Below, piece after piece: positions 38,501-50,500 of a DNA stretch of 64,000 nt. The DNA is from Watersipora subatra. Lineage: Eukaryota; Bryozoa; Gymnolaemata; Cheilostomatida; Watersiporidae. The position numbers and the translations under genes are program-made. Position 1 is the first letter of the stretch. Each line of letters starts with the position of its first letter. Location of the stretch: the NCBI RefSeq assembly GCF_963576615.1, contig NC_088716.1, positions 56,761,681 to 56,825,680 on the forward strand, given 5' to 3'. The notes below the pieces were generated by a model that was not told the DNA's origin, did no database searches, and saw nothing but the letters and a program-made list of their open reading frames with translations.

Positions 38501-41500
38501 TTTGAGAAATATATATATAGAAGAAGCAGTGTTACAGTAGCTGTAACACTGCAAGCACACATGCAAAGGTATCGTAGCTGGGAAGTTGCAACTGCGCAGG
38601 GAGTAACTGGCAACTTAGTCTTGGATGAATGAAATTGAAAAAAATAAACGTGGTGTAAGTTAAAAGGATGAATTGGGCTGCATAAGCAGTTGACAATTGG
38701 AGTAATAAATACAATTAAAAATGAAGTAACAAAAAAAGGGATTGAGAAAAGTGTTAGGGAAAGAAAAGAGAAGGCCATGCAAAGTACGTGACGAGCCCAT
38801 TTATTGTGTATCATTGCTGTAATCCCTGTACATGTATATCACAGGACATACTAAGTACGTGACGAGCCCATTTATTGTGTATCATTGTTGTAATCCCTGT
38901 ACATGTATATCACAGGACATACTCCCTTGATGAATAGATTCCCTTTGGATGAGCTCATCGTTATCTATGCTAACATGTATCGGGGGTCCTTCATCGACTA
39001 CATCTGGGACTTTGGTGACGGCACCACAAAAACTAACTACGAGACTGATATAGAGGGAAAATACTACTATGAAGTTGGTGAGTGCTTGTTCTTGAGTTCT
39101 CAAACCACAAGTGCTGACAAAATCATTCCTTCTCCATCTAATCATTTCTAACTAATTAACTAACTAACAGCCGCATTAAAAGAATAACTTATGAGTTATT
39201 TATATATAAGGTGCCCAACTGTCATTAGCGCAAGTTTGCTGTTGTAACCTTTCTATAATATGCTGAGAGTTGTCTCCTTTTTGTTTGTGTGGTAGAGGTC
39301 ATTAGCCTCATGTGAGGTAGTAGTTGTTCTTGGACTAGTTCAATTGCTTGGGGTGTTTCATGAGGCTTCAATCCGGCTAAATAATAAAAAAAATCTTAGC
39401 TTACATCTGATCAGAGGCTTTATAAATATGAAGCAGGTCTTTGGTTTTTCAATTTTTTTATCAGATAACATAAGTTAATAAATGAGGAAGAGAGAAATAT
39501 ATATAAGGATAATAATAATAATATATAATAACGGTGTATATACAAAAGGGGAAAATGTCATTGTTGAAAGCAATAATGATTTGCTATTGGCTGTTTATTC
39601 ATGGAATTGTAGTAGTTGGTAACTGAAGATAGTAAAACCACTCACAGCATGATTTATTGTAAACTCTCGAAGCTATTTAAGGGCATACAAAACTGCTACA
39701 AATAGTCATTTGTTTCTCAGATGTTTGAGATTCGATCAAGGTCATAGCCTGTCTCATAGCCAATCTCTAACTATGGACACTGTACACGTGATTGTAAATA
39801 TTTGACTAACAAAAATTTTCTCAACCAATCTAACCAAGCAAGGTCATATGTTATTTTCAAGATATATAATATCTTTTGAAAATAGCATATGACCTTTAAA
39901 TAACCGAAAAAGTTTGTCAAATATCAGTTTCAATGCCAATTTTAGAATATCCACCATACCATTTACACGTAGGTGTTGAAGCGATTGTACAAAAGTTATC
40001 AGTTGATGGGATAAGAGTACAAAGTAAAGTATACCTACATGATAAGAGTACAAAGTAAGGTATACATAATAGGAACGCGGAGCATCAGCTTACATTGGAC
40101 AGCATGCATTTGAATCTGCTCTAGCACGGCTGTCTTGATCTTCTCCGAGTTGCAAAGGGCTGACCAATCGTCTGTCGGTACGCCAAGCTGCTCAGAAATT
40201 GCGATTAGGTTTTGGTAGTGAGGTACTACGATACAGACTATTTGGTGCTGGTTGACAATCACACACAGGTCATCGACAAAAGGAGAGGATTGGATTACTG
40301 ATTCGACAATAGCTGAAAAGAAATATATGTTCTTTGTTAGATAATGTTATTGACCAAATAGCTATCCGTATCTTTAAACTAAGATATGCAAGTGCTCCTG
40401 GTCTTGATCAGTGAAAGTAAACTCTTCATCGTTTACTTATTTAGCATTTTCTAGTTAACTAATTATGTGGAATGAGATAAGTTATATTCCATTGGTGGAA
40501 TAGCGCTGTGTTAAGCATATGATTGGTTAGAATAACACTGTCCTAAGCATATGATTGGTCAGAACAACACTGTCCTATGTATATGATTGGTCAGAATAAC
40601 ACTGTCCTAAGAATATGGCTGATCAGAATAACTCTGTTCTTTTAATATGATTAGTCAGAAAAACAATGCATATTCTGCTTACTTGGTGATACATACTCTT
40701 CTGTGCCCATTGCGATTATGCTATCTTTTCTTCCAAGGATAGTGAGAGAAGAATCCAACTGCAGACTGGCTATATCACGTGTCGCAAACCATCTTATGTA
40801 TCCTCTTTGTAGAAACTCCTCTTCAGTTCTCTCTGGTTCTTTGTAGTATCCTAAAGCTACATTAGTCCCTCCGATCCATACCTCTCCTCGTGGGTGTGGG
40901 CTGTCTAATGTTTTGTATCCACCCTCTTCCCAGTCCATCAAGTTTATAAAGTTGCAAGGCAGTGGTCCCCCAACACGACCGACACTTAGATCATCCCAGT
41001 CAGTGATTGCGCACATGCCCGCTTCATTGAGACCATAACTCTGGAGAACCGGGCAGCAAAGGGTCAACCTAAGATATTCTTGGGTACTTGGATTCAGCGG
41101 TGCCATACCCGATATTATTTTTTGAAGGTTTCCTCCAAGAGTGTTTCGAAACTGCCTCATAATCAAAGTGTTGAGGAGGGGTGTGTTGGCACCGTGGTGA
41201 AGCCATCTCCTCTTGTATGAAATGCTAAACTCAAAGATGGTTTTGAGTAGTGTGTTACTGCTGTTGACAAACTGCCGTAGATTAGTATTTATTTTCTCCA
41301 AAACTGCTGGTGTGCTCAGCATTACTGGATGAAATGAGGAAAACATACGGATGAGTAGTAATTATGTTCAAAGACATGTACACATGCATTATGTATAAAG
41401 GGCGTTTAAATTTTCTATGCATACTTTCGGAGGATACGTGTGATGAAATATAAAAACAAAACTATCGTAAAACGGGATACTCAAGTATTAGCTTAGTTGT

Positions 41501-44500
41501 ACAAGTATCCATAAACAAAGAGTTATTTTCTATATGCTTTGACCGAAACGATGATTACTCTATTGATGAATTATGAATCAATCTAATCAAACATTCTTAG
41601 CATACACCAAACTCATTTATGGTAAAGTAAGAATTGGTTGTTGTAGCCTAAAACAAAAAAAAACATGTATCTGAACTTATATACTGTCAACTGGATTTAC
41701 CTGAGCTGGTTACAAGCTAGGCAAATACTACTGCATTTCTTCTACATTTATTAGGGGTATAATGTTAGAATTTGAATGCCTAACGTGTGGCTTGATCACT
41801 TAATTCCAGGGTGGGAATCCAAAAACACCCTAAATAATCTTTGCTCTTACAGTTCAAGTCGTCACATCAGAACTCTCACACGCAAGCAGACAAGATATCA
41901 AAGTTGAACAAGTCATTCGTTCTTTCTTACCAGAATCAATCTGAGCGTTTCTTTTGAACCAAAATTGTACTAACCATGAACTTACCGGTTGGTTTAAGTA
42001 TGGATATGTCACTAGGAAATTCTTTAATAATCTCGGGTGGTCCACCGATGAGAGATGAAATATCGCTGTAACCAATTCTAACTCCCAAAAACGAGCAGCA
42101 GATCTCAGCCACGAGCTCGAGAATATGCGCGAGGGGCAGATGAGCTATGTACGTATCTCTAACTCTATAACAGACAGTCTTTGTTCATCTTTCTTTCTCT
42201 CTTCGATGTCCCTTCATGATACTGATTGAACAAGATCTCCAAGTGCATAGTTCACCAACAGGTTACAAACAAATACAATCTACTGATGACTAGACATGAA
42301 AATGAAAGTTGAAATGAACATTTAAAAAATCAGGCCCAAGCTGAGTCTCACTGCGGGGCAGTCCATTGGCTGATAAATGAATACATATATACTTACTTGT
42401 CTACAATTATTTCAAGAAAGTAATTACAGACTATTTATAAATCTAGTAGAAACAGGCTCTACTCAAATAAAATTCATGAACTGGTAAGAAAACAAATTTC
42501 TACCCAATGTTTATCTTTGCCATTAGGCCTGCACAAGATGATAGAATGTTACTGTGTGTCAGCATGACTCCTCTTGGTTTATCAGTGTCGCTGCCTGCAC
42601 TGCTGTACATGATGACTGCCATCTGCTGTGGCATCACTCGCTCTTCCTCTTCTTTTTCTTTCTCTAGTATCCTTCCTCTTTCTATGGTCTCCTTATAACT
42701 GATCATGTTTACCACTCTTTCTAAACAATATGCAAGTCCTCCAGTAACATTGAGTGTCTAAACACAGCTAAATAACTCTTAATAGCTAACGTTGAAGCTA
42801 AATATGTTACCCAATGGCAAAAATTGACTGAAAGCAATTTTTAAATCTGATCCTAAGAAGGTTGCACAACCCAAAGTATTTTGAGCTTGGGTTCCAGTTT
42901 TTGTATTAAGCCTGTTTTAAAGTGGGAGCTCTGAGACAGTCATGAGGTATAAATTCGGATAAATATATATATAGGCCTATATATACATATATATATATAT
43001 TGGCCTATATATATATGTATATATATACATATATATGTATATATATACATATATGTATATATGTATATATATACATATGCTCCTATATCTGTTGAGCACT
43101 CTTAGCAACACTTCGTTAAAATGGAACGTATTAGCTTTGACGAGTGAAGTTCCACTTATAAATATTTTATAATTTAGCTCTGATTTATCATTGAGCACTC
43201 TGTAACGAACTGTGCAGCGTCCACTTTGTCTATATGTATATATATATATATATATATATCAGGTTTATAGAGGTCTGATAGTGTAAGCTGTTTGTATTGT
43301 TTGCTCAAGTTTCTAGTGGATGTAGAAGATATTCTATTTTCATCTAGAAACTTCTAGAAAGTAGAATACTTCTACTGTTTTACCATTAAATTCATGAAAG
43401 TTCACACTTTGGTCATCTATAGCATCCTTTATCGTCACTATGGTGGTTACGTGGCTGAGCATTGGTAACAGAAGGAGAAGTTTAGGCACATACTCATCTG
43501 ATGTTATTACGACAGCAACCTGTGAAAAAAATCCTATGTAAGTGTGTGTGTAAGTGTGCGTATTTGTCTCAGTAAGAGAAATAAAATGTTTGTATATGTG
43601 CTCATGAAAACTGATGCTGACCGAAAAATACATAAATAAAGTAAAAATGCAAAACTATAAAAATCATATTACATCTTGTTTTAATAGTAGGTAGCGTAAA
43701 ACAAATGTTCAGTTAAAATTGTTTGTGCGTAGAAGTGCTGCTTTAAAACTTCGCAGACAGGAAGAGGTTACATTCATACCTCTGTCTGTTTTGCGATATA
43801 CACGATGTCTGTATCGCTGAGTGTGGTGTAAAGAGTAACCAGAGTGATGCCTTTTCTAAAGCAAGCTTGAGCTGCCACAAACCACTCTGGACATGTTTCA
43901 GCAAAAATCATGACTTTCTCCCGTGTTTCTACTCCCAGAGAGTTCAGCCCTGAAATAACAGTTCCTACTTCTTTATTACACAAATATGTAATATGAATTA
44001 TGTGCAGGCAACGCGAAACCAGCATTGTCTTTTCAATCATTACATTTCAAGTGTAGAAACTAGATTTACTCGTGTGGAGTAGTGAACCGGCTAGTTATAA
44101 GATGTTTAGAATATAAGAAAAATATAGCGGACCTGTAAAGATGATTTTAAACTTCCCTTGGGTTGGTGTGAGAGTAGTAACATCTGATTTACTACCTTAC
44201 CATTTCCAAAACATGAGACCATCTCTTCTATGTCACTGTATGTGCTCCAGACATACTTTCCGACATGCTTAGTTCTTTTTGTTCTTATAACACTACTGAC
44301 TTCTTGTTCTAAGGTACATTCTCTTCTTCCTGTGAAAGAGTGATCAAAGAAGTGCACAGTTTGCCTGGCTATTACTTCTGTTGATCCAGTTTTTTAAGAG
44401 ATTAGGCTTGATAACCTATATCGGTTCCTATTGATAACCTATTGATAACCTATAAGTTAAGTATTTTACCTCTCAATAAAGTTTACCTAGTGCTGGCATA

Positions 44501-47500
44501 TCCAGATGCTGCCTGACAGCCTTTTGAAAAAGCTCATCAAGAGTTGCGCAGTCTTCATCTGGCGTGCTCACCAAATCCACTTCTTCAATGCACCTCAATG
44601 GCCCTGTTGAATGCTCTCTATCAACACTAACTGCCTTCTGCCTGTCAACAAGTGTCATGAGCTGCAAAAGCATCTCATAAATGATTTGCTTGTAATAAAA
44701 TCTTTGAAAAGTTGGTAATCTTACCTCTTTCGTAGGATTGCATTGATCCCACGATCAAACGAGCGGATGCGATGTTTGAGAGTTTTTATGATAAATGCAT
44801 GTGCACACAACTTAAGATAATTATTCATCAATAATGAGACGAACCCTTGTCTTGAAATCTCATCAACAAATTTAACCATCGTTTTGTAGAGTCGTTAAAG
44901 TATAATAACGATACAAAACACATATAAGCCTATTTAAGTATATTACCAAGTCTTAGTATACCGTCGGCATTATCTTAAAACTTACCCATCTGATCGGATT
45001 ATACACAAGTAGACAAATTAATTTGGCTGAAATTCTTCTCAAAACGCTTGACAAGCTTGGTTTAATAAAAGTTAAGACCGGAAATTGAAACGCCAAGCGA
45101 CAGAGAATAGAATGATTAAGTCGTGCGCATTTCACGGAAAAAAATCGTGCACATTTCACCAGTCTATAGCATTGTCGAATTGCCGAAGGTTTCTGTAAGT
45201 AACGTAGGAGTACTGAAACCATTTCATTTCGTGAAAGTTTTATTTTTGCCGATTTCAAAGTAACTGACATTTCAGACACTCTTGAGTGCTTTGGTATTTT
45301 AACTGATGTCCAACGCAGTGTAAGTAAAGGAAAGGACAATGATTTTGTTTCTAACGATCCTTATGAAGTATTTACAATATTTAATTATAAGTTTGGATGA
45401 CTACAGAACAATGACTACGTAGTACAGATTTTCTAAAAATCGATATAAATATCACAACTTTTTGATATTGCTAGCTATGACGTTTTGAAATGTAAACAAA
45501 ATTGTGCATTGGTTTTATATTATTACTATATTGATAATATTGGTTATTCTAATAATATCAGTGCATTTTACTTCTAATATTGGCCAATATTGCATTTCTC
45601 CTATTGCAGGGGGTGAGATATAAACATATAATCTTTTCCTTTCATTATTGCTATTAGTTGTATATAATAACACCCAATACACTACAGCTACCATTGCAGT
45701 TATCCTATTGCACTGCAGTGCCATTTGACTGCTAATATTGCATTTCTCAACCATCAGTACTCTTTCTTTTTTTCCAATATCTCTTTGGTCGTGGGCTGTA
45801 TGACAATGGAATTTCTAGTAGGTATTTCCACAAAATAGAAATTAGATTTTTTCAACTGTGAGCCATAAGTTTTTAACACTTCAGAACGTTTAAAATACTG
45901 TTTAAACTTTCGATTACTATAGATAAAAGCGCATATACATGTCCTTGTACATGCGGCATATATTATATACTAGTCGAATGCTTGGCGGTGCCTGGGTAAT
46001 AAAATAATTATTTGATAAATTTAAGTAACTTCCCTGGAAAGCTAGATTTTTACTAAAATCATTACTATAACAATACCAGCGTTTTAGGGCTAAATATTCT
46101 TGAGGCATCCAGCATCAAGATAGCAAAATGATGAAAAGTGATATCAAGGTATTCTCAGAAGAGATTCTAGTTTTTCACTGGCATCAACTATCTCGTTGCT
46201 AGGGAGCTTTATATCAATATACTATGCGCTACCATTCATGCCAAATAAATGAGACAGACAACATATCACAGGGTAGTTGTATACAAATGAAGGCCACCGG
46301 AAACCCACGATGCAGCCAAGCTGCTATCATTGAAGCTGTCATCAAGAAAGGAGATTACTGAACACCAATATATATGTGACATCAACAAGTTGACAAACGG
46401 TGTAAGTGTGTAAGTTTGGTGTAAGTTTGTAAAAAAGCCGAAGTTTTTAATAAAACTAGGGTATTTAATAAAACCAGCTTTCTCTGAGAAGCAATATCTT
46501 ATCTGGTATTCTTCAGAGACATTAAAGATCTGCGTGCATTTATACTGATCTCACAGAGACGCATCTGAGCTTTGCTCAAAATACAATGCTTGAGTTGGGT
46601 GGTGCATTCAGGCCCATTTCATATTTTCTAGGCCCTGACCCATCCAAGTTCAGGTTTCATTTCCCAAGCATTCAGGCCCATTTCAGGTTTCATTTCCCAA
46701 GCATTCAGGCCCATTTCAGTTTTCATTTCCCAAGCATTCAAGCCCATTTCAGGTTTCATTTCCCAAGCATTCAAGCCCATTCCAGGTTTCATTTCCCAAG
46801 CATTCAGGCCCATTTCAGGTTTCGTTTCCCAAGCATTCAGGCCCATTTCAGGTTTCATTTCCCAAGCATTCAGGCCCATTCCAGGTTTCATTTCCCAAGC
46901 AATCAAGCCCATTTCAGGTTTCATTTCCCAAGCATTCAAGCCCATTCCAGGTTTCATTTCCCAAGCATTCAGGCCCATTTCAGGTTTCATTTCCCAAGCA
47001 TTCAGGCCCATTTCAGGTTTCATTTCCCAAGCATTCAAGCCCATTCCAGGTTTCATTTCCCAAGCATTCAGGCCCATTTCAGGTTTCATTTCCCAAGCAT
47101 TCAGGCCCATTCCAGGTTTAATTTCCCAAGCATTCAAGCCCATTTCAGGTTTCATTTCCCAAGCATTCAAGCCCATTCCAGGTTTCATTTCCCAAGCATT
47201 CAGGCCCATTTCAGGTTTCATTTCCCAAGCATTCAGGCCCATTTCAGGTTTCATTTCCCAAGCATTCAGGCCCATTCCAGGTTTCATTTCCCAAGCATTC
47301 AAGCCCATTTCAGGTTTCATTTCCCAAGCATTCAAGCCCATTCCAGGTTTCATTTCTCAAGCATTCAGGCCCATTCCAGGTTTCATTTCCCAAGCATTCA
47401 GGCCCATTTCAGGTTTCATTTCCCAAGCATTCAAGCCCATTCCAGGTTTCATTTCCCAAGCATTCAGGCCCATTTCAGGTTTCATTTCCCAAGCATTCAG

Positions 47501-50500
47501 GCCCATTTCAGGTTTCATTTCCCAAGCATTCAGGCCCATTCCAGGTTTCATTTTCCAAGCATTCAGGCCCATTTCAGGTTTCATTTCCCAAGCATTCAGG
47601 CCCATTCCAGGTTTCATTTCCCAAGCATTCAAGCCCATTTCAGGTTTCATTTCCCAAGCATTCAAGCCCATGCCAGGTTTCATTTCCCAAGCATTCAGGC
47701 CCATTTCAGGTTTCATTTCCCAAGCATTCAGGCCCATTCCAGGTTTCATTTCCCAAGCATTCAAGCCCATTTCAGGTTTCATTTCCCAAGCATTCAAGCC
47801 CATTCCAGGTTTCATTTCCCAAGCATTCAGGCCCATTCCAGGTTTCATTTCCCAAGCATTCAAGCCCATTTCAGGTTTCATTTCCCAAGCATTCAAGCCC
47901 ATTCCAGGTTTCATTTCCCAAGCATTCAGGCCCATTTCAGGTTTCATTTCCCAAGCATTCAGGCCCATTTCAGGTTTCATTTCCCAAGCATTCAGGCCCA
48001 TTCCAGGTTTCATTTCCCAAGCATTCAAGCCCATTTCAGGTTTCATTTCCCAAGCATTCAGGCCCATTTCAGGTTTCATTTCCCAAGCATTCAGGCCCAT
48101 TTCAGGTTTCATTTCCCAAGCATTCAGGCCCATTTCAGGTTTTTGAGATTATGTACATTGTGCATAAAAGTGCAAAGATTTGAATTTGAGCAGAAAAAGG
48201 TTGAGCTAAAGTAATACAAATCCAGCTGCCTAATTGACGTACATGGCTGACACGATACAACTCCATAAAACTATATTATTGATGACCTTTCTATTACGCT
48301 CACTCTATGAAATGTCTACACTAGCACTCATACTTCACTAACCTGCGTGAGAGCTCGAGAACTCTCCTCGGCTCCTGAATAAAATAGTAGGGTATGTATG
48401 TGAAGATGTCATAAATAAAGACGATTGTGTGTATAAGTGAGATGATTATGGTTTGCAGAAATCGCATGAGGAATGTCGTGAGCAGTCTGTGATACTAACT
48501 AGCTTAATGGCTGTATAAATAAATGTGTAATGCTCTGAGCAACATTGCGGGGAAGGCAACGTTTAACAATGCTCTTCTAGAAAAGGCCTGTAAGAAATAG
48601 GATGTTTTTTCTCATGCTTTGTATGCGGAAGTGACCGCCAAAATATTAATAAATGAATGGTTAAATTTATGAGTTGCTATACTTTGTATAAATATTAATT
48701 TATAGGTTGGTACACAGTCAAATTAAACGCCTCGAATCCCCTTTCAAAGGCTTATGCAGAGATAACCTTCGAGATACTAAGAGGAGTGGGACCTGTTTCC
48801 ATCTTTACGCCAACACCTCTGACCAGAAACACCACTATTGAAATGACTGTTGACCCCGGCTGGATTGGCACGGATGCATGTTATTTTCTCGACTTTGGAG
48901 CAGAGATATATTATGGTATGCGTTACATTATCTGTTACCTGATGGTAGTGCTAACCACATGTGAGGTCTTCTATAAGCTGCTCAAACAATTACCTTTTCT
49001 ATATTAAAACTAACAATCTGTATTTAGTGTAGTTTTTGTATTTAATATCAATTGTATTCATATGCGTTAACAAAGTTTTGAATATCTATAATTCTTTCAG
49101 CCAAGATTTCTTATTAGAGTAGAAGTTAAATTAATAGCTAATGAAAAATCTAAAGGTCTTGAGATAAATGCTGGTAAAATAAATGTGTAACTTCTTTTCA
49201 TGGACCTGTTCGGCTTGTCCTTGACTTGTTCAGCTTGTCCTTCACTTGCTCAGCCTCCCATCGGTATATTTAGAGATTCATAGACCTGTTCAGCCTCTCA
49301 TAGATATATTTAGTTACTCATAGACCTGTTCACCCTCTAATAGATATATTTAGCTATTCATAGACTTACTCAGCCTCTGATAGATATATTTAGCGATTCA
49401 TAAACTTACTCAGCCTCTCATAAATATATTTAGTAATTTCGTATTACATATTTAGTATTTAGTAATTCATAGACCTACTGAGCCTCTCATAGATATATTT
49501 TGCAATTCATAGACCTGCTCAAACCTTCATTCACCTGATCAGCCTATCCTAAAAAGGTTTAATATATTTTTGTAGATGATATGCACTATTACTACTTCTT
49601 TGGTGATGAGTCCTACTGTGTCGATATGTACAGTAACCTGTACATGGCAGATGAACCTGAATACAGGTAAGTGATACCGACCCCGTGTCAGCTCAAGTCT
49701 TTCTAGAGGTAGGGCAGAACATAATGCTAGTTCAAGTTTTTATCGGGTTACTACTACTCCACTATGTTACCTTGCCAGACACGACTACGACTTTGATCAA
49801 TTGGAAAAACGCCGGCTGCTGGATTTAACAGAAAATGCCAACTTCACTCTTGAGTTTAACTATGAAGAAATTGGAGTGTATAAGGCTACCATTGAAGCAA
49901 AGAACGAGGTAAAATTTGTCTACTTTAAACTTGTGCTATTGACTAATGGAATACTGTGTAGCATATTACCTTTTGCTGTGTTTGGAATACCCGCAAAAGG
50001 TAATATTAACTGCCTACTATTGACTAATGGAATACTGTGTAGCATACTAGCAAAAGGTAATATTAACTGCCTACTATTGACTAATATAATACTGTGTAGC
50101 ATACTAGCAAAAAGAAATATTAACTGCCTACTATTGACTAATGGAATACTGTGTAGCATACTAGCAAAAGGTACTATTAACTGCCTACTATTGACTAATG
50201 GAATACTGTGTAGCATACTATCAAAAAGTAATATTAACTGCATGATATTGACTAATGGAATACTGTGTAGCATACTAGCAAAAAGTAATATTAACTGCCT
50301 ACTATTGACTAATATAATACTGTGTAGCCCACTAGCAAAAGGTAATATTAACTGCCTACTATTGACTAATGGAATGCTGTGTAGCATACTAGCAAAAGGT
50401 AATAGTAGCTGCCTATTATTGACTAATGGAATACTATGTAGCATACTAGCAAAAGGTAATAGTAACTGCCTACTATTGACTAATACAACACTGTGTACTG

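Noticed and set aside
45515-45754. Hydrophobic - strand ORF as the missing N-terminus of the acyl-CoA synthetase
   Set aside because: It lies inside the interspersed repeat also present at 27385-28650, so it is repeat-derived.
46586-48214. 542-codon ORF with 11-residue repeats
   Set aside because: Lies in an intron, is pure minisatellite in several frames on both strands, and has no phase-compatible splice sites joining it to gene B or C.
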